From NCBI RefSeq assembly GCF_030345695.1, contig NZ_JAUASV010000001.1, forward strand, positions 247,458 to 311,457: a stretch of DNA of 64,000 nucleotides. The letters are read 5' to 3'. Positions within the stretch are counted from its first letter, which is position 1. Each line of letters begins with the position of its first letter. Below, piece by piece: positions 25,799 to 34,346 of this stretch. Below the pieces are notes generated by a model. The model did not search any database. It was not told where the DNA came from and worked only from the letters and a program-made list of their open reading frames with translations. Origin of the DNA: Galbitalea sp. SE-J8 (GTDB taxonomy: Bacteria; Actinomycetota; Actinomycetes; Actinomycetales; Microbacteriaceae). Made by a program: the position numbers and the translations under genes.

Positions 25799-26869
25799 CT
25801 ACGCGCAGGCGGCGTCGAGCGCCGGGGCGAGCGGACCGCCGCACGAGCCGGCGCCGGCGCTCGCGACCACGGACCCGCCGAACGCCGTGACGTCGAGCGT
25901 CGCCCCGTCCGGCAGCGCGCGGTCGAGGGCGACGGCGACCCGCCACGCGTCGGACTCGGGCAGGGCCGCGGCGAGCGCCGCGTCGTCGAGGTCGGCGAGG
26001 GCGTCGGGCGCGAGGTCCAGGTCGAGGGCGAGGCCGGCATCCGTCGTCGCGGTGATGTCGAGGGACGCGCCGGCGTCGTCCGCGCGCACCCGCCACGCGT
26101 CGTCGAACCCGCGGACCGTCGTGAGCAGGCCCGCGTCGGGCGGGCCGCCGGCCGAGAGCAGGCTCACGGCACCGACCGTGAACGTCCACGAGTCGATCCG
26201 CTCCGGGTCGACGACCGCGCTCACCGCGCCGGCGAGGTCGGCGACCGCCGCGGGGCTCGCGTCGCGGTGCTGCAGCGGCGCGACCTCCGCCCGCGCGCCG
26301 TCGGCGTCGGCGACCACGGCGACCGACGCGACGGTGCCGAGCTCGACCCAGGCGCGCGCGACCGCGGCCGGGTCCGCGGCGACGCTCACGACATCGAGGG
26401 TGCTCGCCGCCGCGCCTGCGGATGCCGCCGCGACGTGCAGCCGACTCGGCGACTCGATGTCGTGCGCGGCATCGACCCACCGGGTCACGATCGCGACGAC
26501 CCGCTGCTCGTCGACGTCGCGCTCGAGGCCGACCTCGACCGCGACCGTTCCGTCGTCGTCCCGCGTCACGGCGGTGCTCGTCGTGCCCGACAGGCCCGCC
26601 AGCTGCCGCGCCACCAGGTCGCGGTCGGTCACGCCGAGTCCGCACCCGCCGAGAACGGATGCCACCACGCCCGCGAGCACGCATCCAGCGACGAGTCGGG
26701 CGGCCGCGACGCGGGCCGTCACGAGACGCGCCGCCACCAGACGCGCCGCCACAAGACGGGCCGCCACGACGCACGCCCCCACAAGACGCGCCCCCACGAC
26801 GCGCGCCCCCGCAACGCGCGCCCGCGCAACGCGCGCCGATGCCCGTCGCGGATGCAGCATCCGGCTCAT
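25799..26869 (-). CDS. Lipoprotein with repeat-expanded N-terminal leader
   Basis: 356 residues if read from ATG 26869. A lipobox VLGGC at about residues 72-76 marks the end of a signal peptide, so the mature protein is about 280 residues of Asp/Ala/Val-rich sequence without recognised domain. The region before the signal core is an Arg/Val/Ala-rich stretch made of 5-residue units (ARLVA-like). TAGGCT lies 7 nt before ATG 26869, supporting that start; a GTG at 26722 would give a normal 24-residue signal peptide (TARVAAARLVAGCVLAGVV...) and may be the working start. Divergent from the aminotransferase gene with overlapping promoters. Confidence 0.65.
   Translation of the reverse strand: MSRMLHPRRASARVARARVAGARVVGARLVGACVVAARLVAARLVAARLVTARVAAARLVAGCVLAGVVASVLGGCGLGVTDRDLVARQLAGLSGTTSTAVTRDDDGTVAVEVGLERDVDEQRVVAIVTRWVDAAHDIESPSRLHVAAASAGAAASTLDVVSVAADPAAVARAWVELGTVASVAVVADADGARAEVAPLQHRDASPAAVADLAGAVSAVVDPERIDSWTFTVGAVSLLSAGGPPDAGLLTTVRGFDDAWRVRADDAGASLDITATTDAGLALDLDLAPDALADLDDAALAAALPESDAWRVAVALDRALPDGATLDVTAFGGSVVASAGAGSCGGPLAPALDAACA
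26723..26845. repeat. Degenerate 15-bp tandem repeat in the lipoprotein leader
   Basis: Units of the type GACGCGCCGCCACAA / GACGCGCCCCCACGA recur about eight times and, read on the minus strand, encode ARLVA/ARVVG pentapeptides in front of the signal peptide. The unit keeps frame. Confidence 0.7.
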
Positions 26870-26876
26870 GCTCGCC

Positions 26877-26886
26877 AGCCTACGAT
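26877..26886. promoter_or_regulatory. Divergent promoters with overlapping -10 boxes
   Basis: TAGGCT (minus strand, 26882-26877) ends 7 nt before the lipoprotein ATG, and TACGAT (plus strand, 26881-26886) ends 6 nt before the aminotransferase ATG. The two boxes share the TA at 26881-26882, so RNA polymerase can open the same bubble for either gene but not both at once. Confidence 0.5.
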
Positions 26887-26892
26887 GTGGCC

Positions 26893-28140
26893 ATGGCGGG
26901 CCCCGTGACCTACTTCGATCCTGCGAACGCTCCGGGGCTCCCGGCCCGCGAGCGCGACCTCGTGGAGCGCCGCGGGCGCGCGCTCGGCGGCGCGTACCGG
27001 TTGCTCTACGAGCGTCCCCTGCACCTCGTGCGGGGTCGCGGCACGCGCGTCTGGGACGCCGACGGCATCGAGTACCTCGACGCGTACAACAACGTGCCCG
27101 CGGTGGGGCACGCGCATCCGCGGGTCGTCGCGGCGATCGCCGAGCAGGCGGCGACGCTCAACACCCACACGCGCTACCTGGCCGAGGGCGTCGTCGACTA
27201 CGCCGAGGACGTGCTCGCCACCCTCCCGGCGCACCTCGGCAACGCGATGTTCACCTGCACCGGCTCGGAGGCGAACGACCTCGCGCTGCGCATCGCGAAG
27301 CTCACGACGGGCCGCGACGGCGTGCTCGCGAGCCGCAACGCGTACCACGGCGTGACGACCGAGACCGCGGCGATCTCGCCGTCGCTCGGCGGCGTCGGCT
27401 CGATCGCGGCCTGGACGCGACTCGTCGACCCGCTCGACCTCGGCGCCTCGGTGCGCGCCGCGCTCGCCGACGGCCTCCGGCCCGCGGCGCTCATCCTGGA
27501 CACGATCCTCGCGAGCGACGGCGTGATCACCGACCCCGCCGGACTGACGGATGCCGCTGCCGACGTCCGCGCCGCCGGCGGCCTCCTGATCGCCGACGAG
27601 GTGCAGCCCGGATTCGGCCGCCTCGGCACGGGACTCTGGGGCTTCGAGCGCCTCGGCCTCGAGCCGGACCTCGTCACGGTCGGCAAGCCGATGGGCAACG
27701 GTCACCCGGTCGCCGCCGTGTTCGCCGGGCCCGAGCTCGTCGAGGCGTTCGGCGCGCACGCCCGGTACTTCAACACCTTCGGCGGCAACCCGGTGTCGAT
27801 GGCCGCGGCGCAGGCGACGCTGGACGTCATCCGCGACGAGGGCCTCGTCGAGAACGCCCGGCTCGTCGGGGGGCGCCTGCTCGCCGCGCTGCGCGGGCTC
27901 GACGCGTCGCTCGGCGTCGTCGACGTGCGCGGCGCCGGGCTCTACGTCGGCGTCGAGCTCGGATCGACCGACCGCACAGTGGCCGTCGTGAACCGGATGC
28001 GGGACCGCGGCGTGCTCCTCGCCGCGTCCGGCGCCGACAACACCGTTCTCAAGATCCGTCCGCCGCTGCCGTTCTCGACGGATGACGCCGACCGACTCGT
28101 CACGGAGCTCGAGGCGGCCCTCGCCGGGACCGGCGACTGA
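26893..28140 (+). CDS. Class III aminotransferase-fold PLP enzyme (phospho-lyase-like)
   Basis: 415 residues of PLP fold type [19 protein letters not shown] binds the PLP phosphate, [14 protein letters not shown] carries the ring-nitrogen Asp, and [16 protein letters not shown] contains the Schiff-base Lys. [16 protein letters not shown] and NTHTRYL near the N-terminus are shared with ethanolamine-phosphate and phosphohydroxylysine phospho-lyases and with the actinobacterial kinase-aminotransferase fusions. With the kinase at 24425 it could form a phosphorylate-then-eliminate pathway for a hydroxylated amine. A plain omega-aminotransferase is the alternative. Leaderless start (TACGAT 6 nt upstream). 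Confidence 0.82.
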   Translation: MAGPVTYFDPANAPGLPARERDLVERRGRALGGAYRLLYERPLHLVRGRGTRVWDADGIEYLDAYNNVPAVGHAHPRVVAAIAEQAATLNTHTRYLAEGVVDYAEDVLATLPAHLGNAMFTCTGSEANDLALRIAKLTTGRDGVLASRNAYHGVTTETAAISPSLGGVGSIAAWTRLVDPLDLGASVRAALADGLRPAALILDTILASDGVITDPAGLTDAAADVRAAGGLLIADEVQPGFGRLGTGLWGFERLGLEPDLVTVGKPMGNGHPVAAVFAGPELVEAFGAHARYFNTFGGNPVSMAAAQATLDVIRDEGLVENARLVGGRLLAALRGLDASLGVVDVRGAGLYVGVELGSTDRTVAVVNRMRDRGVLLAASGADNTVLKIRPPLPFSTDDADRLVTELEAALAGTGD

Positions 28141-28157
28141 CGCCGACGTCCGCCGCG

Positions 28158-28671
28158 GGGCGAGGAGCGCCCCCTCCCGCCGGTCGAGGAGCGCCCCCTC
28201 TCGCTGGTCGAGGAACGCCCCCTCCCGCTGGTCGAGGAACGCCCCCTCCGGCGGGTCGAGGAACGCCCCCTCCGGCGGGTCGAGGAGCGCCCGAGCGCAG
28301 CGAGGACGCGTCTCGAGACCACCCGCTCGCCGAAGGATCCGTGGCGGTCTCGAGACGTCGGCTCGCTGCGCTCGCGGACTCCTCGACCAACGGGCGAATG
28401 CGGACGCGAGACGTCGGCCCGCTCAACGCTCGGGCGCCGTCCGACCGGCGGGTCGAGGAGCGCCCCCTCCGCTGGTCGAGGAGCGCCCCCTCCGCTGGTC
28501 GAGGAGCGCCCGAGCGCAGCGAGGACGCGTCTCGAGACCACTCGCTCGCCGAAGGATCCGTGGTGGTCTCGAGACGTCGGCTCGCTGCGCTCGCGGACTC
28601 CTCGACCAACGGGCGAATGCGGCCGCGAGACGTCGGCTCGATCAACGCTCGGGCGCCGTCCGACCGGCGGG
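28158..28671. repeat. Family B repeat array with two 175-bp direct repeats
   Basis: 24-bp units GGTCGAGGAACGCCCCCTCC-like start at 28182, 28206, 28230 and 28254, then a long unit (28278-28452) containing the full family B sequence in head-to-head form. Two short units (28451, 28474) and a second long unit (28497-28671) follow. The two long units differ at only a few positions. There is no gene in the 547-bp gap 28141-28687. Confidence 0.9.
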
Positions 28672-28687
28672 GCGCGGCATCCGTGTC

Positions 28688-28861
28688 CTAGGCGCGATCA
28701 CGCGCGATGCGGGCGCGCTCCTCGGCCTCGATGTCGGCGTAGGCCTTGCGCTCGGTGCGATCGGCGCGCACCAGCGCGCGCATGATGAACCAGAACAGCA
28801 GCCCGACGAGCACCGTCGGGGCAAGGGAGAAGACGACCGCCCAGCCGTAGTCCTGGATCAC
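28688..28861 (-). CDS. Small single-pass membrane protein, 57 residues
   Basis: Begins VIQDYGWAVVFSLAPTVLVG (GTG start), one helix to about residue 27, then a charged Arg/Glu/Ala tail (RADRTERKAYADIEAEERA). TACTCT lies 7 nt before the GTG. It is the first of three tiny membrane proteins downstream of lysS, a position I associate with this family in Microbacteriaceae. Function unknown. Confidence 0.6.
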   Translation of the reverse strand: MIQDYGWAVVFSLAPTVLVGLLFWFIMRALVRADRTERKAYADIEAEERARIARDRA

Positions 28862-28868
28862 GGCGTCC

Positions 28869-28874
28869 AGAGTA
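28869..28874 (-). promoter_or_regulatory. -10 box (TACTCT) of the 57-residue membrane protein, leaderless GTG
   Basis: TACTCT on the minus strand ends 7 nt before GTG 28861. The gap from here to the next gene (28875-29065) contains GTTGCGCGG-type short direct repeats around 28925-29010 and no gene. Confidence 0.4.
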
Positions 28875-29065
28875 CGCGGCCCGGCTGAACGCGGCGTCGC
28901 ATCGGCGGCGGTCTGGCCGGGTGCGTTGCGCGGGCCGGGTTGCGCGGGCCGGTGGTCACGCGGCCCGAGGAGTTGCGCGCGGTGCGTTGCGCGCGTCGGT
29001 GCGTTGCGGCGATCGACCGCCTCGTCGCGGTGAATTGCGTCGATCGACGAAAAGTCGCGGGGGAG

Positions 29066-29155
29066 TCAGCGCGGCCAGAGGGCAACGATCGCGATGACGA
29101 CCAGGATGCCGACGAGCGCGGCGGTCATGATGAGGCGGGACGAGCGACGATCCAT
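29066..29155 (-). CDS. Small membrane protein, 29 residues
   Basis: MDRRSSRLIM start, then one hydrophobic helix (about 9-26) ending in WPR and a TGA stop. It begins 3 bp after the stop of the 46-residue protein, so the two form a mini-operon. Too short for family assignment; coding is supported by the coupling and by a clean basic-head plus helix layout. Confidence 0.45.
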   Translation of the reverse strand: MDRRSSRLIMTAALVGILVVIAIVALWPR

Positions 29156-29158
29156 CGC

Positions 29159-29299
29159 CTAGTCCCCGATCATCCCGATGAACCCCTGGGCGATGTACCA
29201 GACGCCGATGCCAGCGACCACCACCCAGATCACGATCCGAGCGAAGCTGACCGGCTTCCGCTCGTTCGGATCGCGCTGCGGATCGCCGGGCTCAGACAC
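29159..29299 (-). CDS. Small membrane protein, 46 residues
   Basis: Charged N-terminal half (SEPGDPQRDPNERKPVSFAR) and one helix (about 22-41) ending GFIGMIGD. GTG start with TAGGCT 7 nt upstream, so probably leaderless. Same orientation as lysS upstream but with its own promoter. Function unknown. Confidence 0.5.
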   Translation of the reverse strand: MSEPGDPQRDPNERKPVSFARIVIWVVVAGIGVWYIAQGFIGMIGD

Positions 29300-29306
29300 G
29301 GCGGCA

Positions 29307-29312
29307 AGCCTA
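29307..29312 (-). promoter_or_regulatory. -10 box (TAGGCT) of the 46-residue protein, leaderless GTG
   Basis: TAGGCT on the minus strand ends 7 nt before GTG 29299. Confidence 0.45.
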
Positions 29313-29439
29313 GTCGCGCCCGCGGCCGACCGATCCGCACTCGGTGCCCCGGCATCCCGCCCCGCGCACCGCGATCCGGCGCCCGCGCACCGCGCTGGCC
29401 CTTCGCCCCGACTCGTCCCTCGACGCGGCGGCGACGACC

Positions 29440-29539
29440 GAAATGCAGGAGGGCCGCGCCGTTATGTCACCTCACGCAGTACGGGCCCCTATGTTCGCGC
29501 GGATGTCGAAAACACCCCTGACGAGCACTCCTGCATTTC
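29440..29539. repeat. 100-bp palindromic-ended element with GAAATGCAGGAG ends
   Basis: GAAATGCAGGAG (29440-29451) is repeated exactly inverted as CTCCTGCATTTC (29528-29539). The size and the CGAAA...AGGAG end pattern recall family A, but the arm sequence differs. It sits in the 336-bp non-coding gap after lysS and has lower GC than its surroundings. Only one copy is in this window. Confidence 0.65.
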
Positions 29540-29635
29540 CTACATCGAGCGGACGCAGGCGGCACACGAACCGCGGCGCGCCGCACCGCCCCACCGCGCC
29601 GCACCCGCGGCACCCGCCGCCACCCGCGGCACCGG

Positions 29636-31162
29636 CTACTTGACCAGGGGGAAGAGGATCGTCTCGCGGATGCCGAGGCCCGTGATCGCCATCATGAGGC
29701 GGTCGATGCCCATGCCCATGCCGCCCGTCGGGGGCATGCCGTGCTCCAGGGCGCGCAGGAACTCCTCGTCGAGACGCATCGCCTCGTCGTCGCCGCGGGC
29801 CGCGAGCTGGGCCTGCTCGACGAAGCGCTCGCGCTGGATGACCGGGTCGACGAGTTCCGAGTAGCCGGTGGCGAGCTCGAAGCCGCGCACGTAGAGGTCC
29901 CACTTCTCCACCACGCCGGGGATCGCGCGGTGGTCGCGCACGAGCGGGCTCGTGTCGACCGGGAAGTCCATCACGAACGTCGGCCGGGTGAGGCCGCCCT
30001 TGACGAAGTGCTCCCAGAGCTCCTCGACGTACTTGCCGTGCGTGGGGAGCGTCACCTCCACGCCCTCGCGCGCGGCGAGCGCCTCGAGCTCGGCGAGCGG
30101 GGTCCCGGGCGTGATCTCGACGCCCGCGGCGGCGGAGAGCGACCCGTACATCGAGACGCGGTCCCAGTCGCCGCCGAGGTCGTACGCCGTGCCGTCGGCC
30201 CACGTCACGGTCGTCGACCCGGCGACGGCGACCGCCGCATCCTGGATCAGCTCCTGCGTGAGGTCGGCGATCGTGTGATAGTCGCCGTAGGCCTGGTAGG
30301 CCTCGAGCATCGCGAACTCGGGACTGTGCGTCGAGTCGGCGCCCTCGTTGCGGAAGTTGCGGTTGATCTCGAACACCCGGTCGATGCCCCCGACGACCGC
30401 GCGCTTCAGGAACAGCTCGGGCGCGATGCGCAGGTACAGCTCCGTGTCGAACGCGTTCGACCGCGTCACGAACGGACGAGCGGATGCCCCGCCGTGCATC
30501 GTCTGCAGCATCGGCGTCTCGACCTCGAGGAAGCCGTGCCGTGCGAACGTCGCGCGCAGACTCGCGTTCGTGCGGGCTCGGGCGACGACCGTGGTGCGCG
30601 CCTGCTCGCGCTGGATGAGGTCGAGGTAGCGCGACCGCATCCGGTTCTCTTCGCTGAGCTCCTTGTAGAGGTTCGGCAGCGGCAGGATCGCCTTGGCCGC
30701 GATCGCCCAGTCGGTCACGAGGATGCTGAGCTCGCCCCGCCGCGAGCTGATCACCTCGCCCGAGACGAACACGTGATCGCCGAGGTCGACGAGCTCCTTC
30801 CAGCGCCGGATGCTCTCCTCGCCCACCTCGGCCAAGCTCACCATGGCCTGGATGCGCTCGCCGTCGCCCGCCTGCAGGCTCGCGAAGCAGAGCTTGCCGG
30901 TGTTGCGCGCGTTGACCACGCGGCCGGCGATGCCGACGATCTCGCCAGTCGTCGCGTCCGGCTCGAGGTCGGGGTGCGCGGCGCGCACGGCGGTGATCGT
31001 CGTCGTCAGCGGCAGGCTCACCGGGTAGGCGCCGCCGCCGGCATCCGTGCGCTCGTCGATGAGGCGCTCGCGCTTGGCGAGCCGCACCGCCTTCTGCTCG
31101 CTGACCTCCTCGGCCGTGGGCTCGGGGGCCTCGTCGGGCGCGGCGGGGGTCTGGGGGGTCAC
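29636..31162 (-). CDS. lysS: Lysyl-tRNA synthetase, class II
   Basis: Charges tRNA-Lys with lysine, 508 residues. N-terminal OB fold (about 60-165), then the class II core with motif 2 RVFEINRNFRNEG and motif 3 GGMGMGIDRLMM. The first 35 residues are Pro/Glu-rich and variable. GTG 31162 has TACCAT 8 nt upstream, so it is at most barely leadered. It closes the folate-pantothenate cluster. Confidence 0.96.
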   Translation of the reverse strand: MTPQTPAAPDEAPEPTAEEVSEQKAVRLAKRERLIDERTDAGGGAYPVSLPLTTTITAVRAAHPDLEPDATTGEIVGIAGRVVNARNTGKLCFASLQAGDGERIQAMVSLAEVGEESIRRWKELVDLGDHVFVSGEVISSRRGELSILVTDWAIAAKAILPLPNLYKELSEENRMRSRYLDLIQREQARTTVVARARTNASLRATFARHGFLEVETPMLQTMHGGASARPFVTRSNAFDTELYLRIAPELFLKRAVVGGIDRVFEINRNFRNEGADSTHSPEFAMLEAYQAYGDYHTIADLTQELIQDAAVAVAGSTTVTWADGTAYDLGGDWDRVSMYGSLSAAAGVEITPGTPLAELEALAAREGVEVTLPTHGKYVEELWEHFVKGGLTRPTFVMDFPVDTSPLVRDHRAIPGVVEKWDLYVRGFELATGYSELVDPVIQRERFVEQAQLAARGDDEAMRLDEEFLRALEHGMPPTGGMGMGIDRLMMAITGLGIRETILFPLVK

Positions 31163-31170
31163 GGTCCCCC

Positions 31171-31176
31171 ATGGTA
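31171..31176 (-). promoter_or_regulatory. -10 box (TACCAT) of lysS
   Basis: TACCAT on the minus strand ends 8 nt before GTG 31162; no convincing ribosome site lies between. Confidence 0.4.
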
Positions 31177-31216
31177 TCCGGCGGGGGCGCCGCCCCCGCC
31201 GGCGAGCCCGGCCGCG

Positions 31217-32053
31217 TCAGCCGAGCCGCAGGCGGGTGTTGTCGATGAGCCGCGTCGAGCCGACCCGTGCCGCGATGATCGCCCGGGCGGGCCCGCGGTA
31301 GCCGTCGTCGACGGGCTGGAACGTCGCCGGGTCGACGATCGCGAAGTAGTCCAGCTCGACGAGCGGCTCGCCCATCACGACGGACTGGGATGCGGCGATG
31401 ACCGCGTCGATGCCCCGGTCGGCGGATGACTCGGCGGCCTCGAGCGCGCGGGAGAGCGCCCGCGCGGCCACCCGCTCGCGGTCGGAGAGGTACCGGTTGC
31501 GGCTCGACATGGCGAGGTCGTCGTCCTCGCGCACGATCGGGATGAGCTCGACGCGCGTCGGGATGTCGAGGTCGCGGATCATCCGCTCGACGAGGAAGGC
31601 CTGCTGGGCGTCCTTCTCGCCGAACGTCACGACGCGCGGCCCGACGATGTTGAGCAGCTTCGCGACGACCGTGAGCACGCCGTCGAAGTGCCCCGGGCGC
31701 GAGCGGCCCTCGAACGTGTCGCCGACGCGGCCCGCGGTGATGCGGGTCTCGATCGCGCCGTTCGGGTACATCTCGGCGGGCTCGGGCGCGAAGATGAGGT
31801 CGGCGTCGGCGAGCTTCGCCGCGTCCGCCTCGAGGTCGCGCGGGTAGCGCAGGTAGTCCTCGTTCGGACCGAACTGCAGCGGGTTGACGAAGATCGAGAC
31901 GACGACCGTGTCGACGAGCTCGCGGGCGCGCGCCACGTGCGCGAGGTGTCCGTCGTGCAGCGCGCCCATCGTCGGCACGAGCCCGACGGAGCCGCTCGCG
32001 GCGAGCGCCTCCCGCAGCTCGGCGATGGTCGTGACGATGCGGGGGTGGTGCAC
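31217..32053 (-). CDS. panC: Pantothenate synthetase
   Basis: Joins pantoate and beta-alanine with ATP to form pantothenate, 278 residues. PTMGALHDGH is the HIGH-type motif, FVNPLQFGPNEDYLRYPRD and MSSRNRYL the later nucleotide-binding motif. The GTG start at 32053 has GAAGGA about 8 nt upstream; the longer frame would cross a family B repeat. No panB or panD is visible here. Confidence 0.95.
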   Translation of the reverse strand: MHHPRIVTTIAELREALAASGSVGLVPTMGALHDGHLAHVARARELVDTVVVSIFVNPLQFGPNEDYLRYPRDLEADAAKLADADLIFAPEPAEMYPNGAIETRITAGRVGDTFEGRSRPGHFDGVLTVVAKLLNIVGPRVVTFGEKDAQQAFLVERMIRDLDIPTRVELIPIVREDDDLAMSSRNRYLSDRERVAARALSRALEAAESSADRGIDAVIAASQSVVMGEPLVELDYFAIVDPATFQPVDDGYRGPARAIIAARVGSTRLIDNTRLRLG

Positions 32054-32087
32054 GGAGGAGTCCTTCGGGTCGGGCGCTCCCGACAGG

Positions 32088-33815
32088 CTAGTGCCGCGCA
32101 TCGTCGTCGGCCGACGGCGGGGTCTCGAGACGCGGGCTCGCTTCGCTCGCGCGATCCTCAACCAGCGGTGCGGCCCCCGCGTCGATGCGCCAGCGGTGCG
32201 CGCGGTCGACGGATGCCGCGGCGATCGCCCCGGACGCCACCGCCTCGAGCAGCGCCTCGGCGTCACGCGCGTCGAGGGCGCCGACGCGCGGCACGACCGG
32301 TCCCGCGACGGTGTGCACGCGCGCGGAGGCGAGGCGCAGCATCCGTTCGAGCGGGTCCTGGTGGACCGACACGCCCTGCACCCGCGCGAGCGGCACGACG
32401 ACGAGCGCCCGGAGCACGGCGCCGGTGCGCAGCAGCACGAGGTCAGCGGCGAGGGCGTACCCGTTGCGGCGGCGGGAGAACCAGCGCAGCACCCGGGCGC
32501 GCGGCGGCGACCCCACGAACGGGCCGCCGCGGGTCAGCCCCGCGTCGATCGCCTCGACGCTCGCCTCCGGGAACACCAGGGCGAGCACCCGGCGCACGTC
32601 GTCCCGGTCGCCGACCGGCAGGATCGTCGTGTTCGCCTGGCCGGCCGCGCCGTTGGTGCGCGACGACGACGCCCGGTCGATCCGCACGCGCCACCAGCCG
32701 AACGGTCGCCAGAGCAGCGGCTGCGACACCTCGATGGCGTGGATGCGGCCCGGCGGCAGCGTCTCGTTGCTCGTCGACAGCAGCCCGAAGCCGATGCGGA
32801 TGCCGTCGGGCGTCGCCGCGATCGTGTAGCGCAGCGAGCGCGTGAAGCGCCGCACGAGGAAGCTGCCGACGCCGAGCACGCCGGGCACGACGGATGCGAG
32901 GGCCACCACGGGCGCGTCGCGGAACACGATCGGGGGCGCGATCGTGACGAGCAGGATCCAGAACATCGGGCCGCTGAGCACGATCGAGCCGATGAGCCGG
33001 CCGAGGTGTATCGCGACGACGCTCTCGGGGGCGGCGAGGGCGGGGTCGAGCTCGGGCGCGAGGAACTCGGAGACGCGCGCGTCGACGAACGAGCCTGCCG
33101 AAACCGAGCCCCGGTCGCCGGCTCCCTCGGCGCCGGGCCCACTCCGGCGGTTACCGACGGTGCGAAGCTCCGGCGGTCCGTGCCGGTGGGGAGCGTCGTG
33201 GCGACGCTGGCCCGTCGCTTTCAGCTCCAGGGCGCGCGCGCCGGAGGCGAGCAGCAGGATGTCGCGGCGCAGCGCGTCCGCGGCCGCCGTGGAGAGGTAG
33301 TCGAGGCGCACGTTGGCGTCCTGCCCGGCGACGTCGATCTCGAGGCGCGCGGCGCCGAACAGGCGCGCGAGCAGCGGCCGCTGGATGGACACGCCCTGCA
33401 CGCGGTCGAGCCGCCCGCGCCGGTGGTTGCGGGACAGCACGCCGCTGCGCACCTCCACGAGTTCGTCGCCGACGCGGAAGGAGCGCATCCGCCACGACAG
33501 GTAGTAGCCGCCGACGAGCAGGAGCAGCACGACGAGCACGCCGAGGAGCGCGAGCGGAAGGTACGGGCTGCCGAGCAGCCAGCGGATGGGGTCGCTGTCA
33601 CGATCGGCACGGTCGCCGCCGCCGACGAGGGCGTCGATGACCGTGTCGCGCAGGTTCACGACGACGACGCCCGCGATCGCGACGAGGGCGACCCCGCCGC
33701 GCAGGAGGGGGGTGGCGGGGTGCAGCCGGTGCCAGTCCCCGTCGGCGAGGTGCGAGGAGTCGACGCGGGACGCGCCCGCGGGAGCGGGCGGCTCGCTCGC
33801 GGGCCGGTCGCTCAC
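32088..33815 (-). CDS. Large bacterial PH-domain (YdbS-like) membrane protein, repeat-derived C-terminus
   Basis: 575 residues with two helix pairs (about 40-60 and 75-100, and again near 255-310) separating several bPH2 domains; TGAVLRALVVVPLARVQGVS and RRGRLDRVQGVSIQRP are the repeated core signatures. Cell-envelope role unknown. GTG start; the small PH-domain gene lies 10 bp upstream. The last 26 residues (from about LVEDRASEASPRLETP) are encoded by a family B repeat, so the native C-terminus probably ended near DRAHRWRIDAG and the frame was extended by insertion. Confidence 0.8.
   Translation of the reverse strand: MSDRPASEPPAPAGASRVDSSHLADGDWHRLHPATPLLRGGVALVAIAGVVVVNLRDTVIDALVGGGDRADRDSDPIRWLLGSPYLPLALLGVLVVLLLLVGGYYLSWRMRSFRVGDELVEVRSGVLSRNHRRGRLDRVQGVSIQRPLLARLFGAARLEIDVAGQDANVRLDYLSTAAADALRRDILLLASGARALELKATGQRRHDAPHRHGPPELRTVGNRRSGPGAEGAGDRGSVSAGSFVDARVSEFLAPELDPALAAPESVVAIHLGRLIGSIVLSGPMFWILLVTIAPPIVFRDAPVVALASVVPGVLGVGSFLVRRFTRSLRYTIAATPDGIRIGFGLLSTSNETLPPGRIHAIEVSQPLLWRPFGWWRVRIDRASSSRTNGAAGQANTTILPVGDRDDVRRVLALVFPEASVEAIDAGLTRGGPFVGSPPRARVLRWFSRRRNGYALAADLVLLRTGAVLRALVVVPLARVQGVSVHQDPLERMLRLASARVHTVAGPVVPRVGALDARDAEALLEAVASGAIAAASVDRAHRWRIDAGAAPLVEDRASEASPRLETPPSADDDARH
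32119..32172. repeat. Family B repeat, single copy inside a coding end
   Basis: GGTCTCGAGACGCGGGCTCG through CGCGATCCTCAACCAGCGG. On the minus strand it reads as codons of the PH-domain protein and supplies its last residues. Confidence 0.8.
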
Positions 33816-33825
33816 AGGCCCGCGC

Positions 33826-34311
33826 TCACAGCCCGGCCCGGCGGCTCTCGGCGAGCGCCACGAGCTCGTCGCGCAGCCGTTCCGCCTCGGCGACGGGCAG
33901 CCCCGGCACGACGATCGTGCTCGACGCGGCGGCCGTCACGAAGCGCAGCTCGGCGAGGCCGAGCGCCCGAGCGAGCGGGCCGCGCGTCACGTCGACGAGT
34001 TGCATCCGCCCGTAGGGCACCGCGAGGAAGCGCTGCCAGGCGAGCCCGCGCCGCACGAGCAGGTCGTCGTCGCGCAGCCGGTAGCCGATGGCGCGCACGC
34101 GGCGCGGCGTCAGCCCGACGACGACGAGCGCGACCACGCCGACGACGATCGGGAGCGGCCACGCCCAGCCCCAGTGGAACGCGAGCCACGGCAGGAAGGA
34201 GACGCCCACGGCGACGGCCCCCGACACGGCCCAGCCGACGGCGTCGACCACGACGTAGCGGGCCGACACCCGCAGCCAGTCGCCGGGGGCGACGTCGAGG
34301 CGAGCGGTCAC
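33826..34311 (-). CDS. Small bacterial PH-domain (YdbT-like) membrane protein
   Basis: 161 residues: two adjacent helices (about 20-66) followed by one bPH2 domain with DDLLVRRGLAWQRFLAVPYG and QLVDVTRGPLAR. GTG 34311 with GAGAGGAA upstream. Paired with the large PH-domain protein, as in the YdbS/YdbT pair of Firmicutes. Function unproved. Confidence 0.82.
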   Translation of the reverse strand: MTARLDVAPGDWLRVSARYVVVDAVGWAVSGAVAVGVSFLPWLAFHWGWAWPLPIVVGVVALVVVGLTPRRVRAIGYRLRDDDLLVRRGLAWQRFLAVPYGRMQLVDVTRGPLARALGLAELRFVTAAASSTIVVPGLPVAEAERLRDELVALAESRRAGL

Positions 34312-34346
34312 GGTGATTCCTCTCCCCCTCGACGAGCGCCGGCTGC

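Noticed and set aside
28158..28671. Possible CRISPR in the family B array
   Set aside because: No unique spacers of constant length, no cas genes; units are tandem or inverted.
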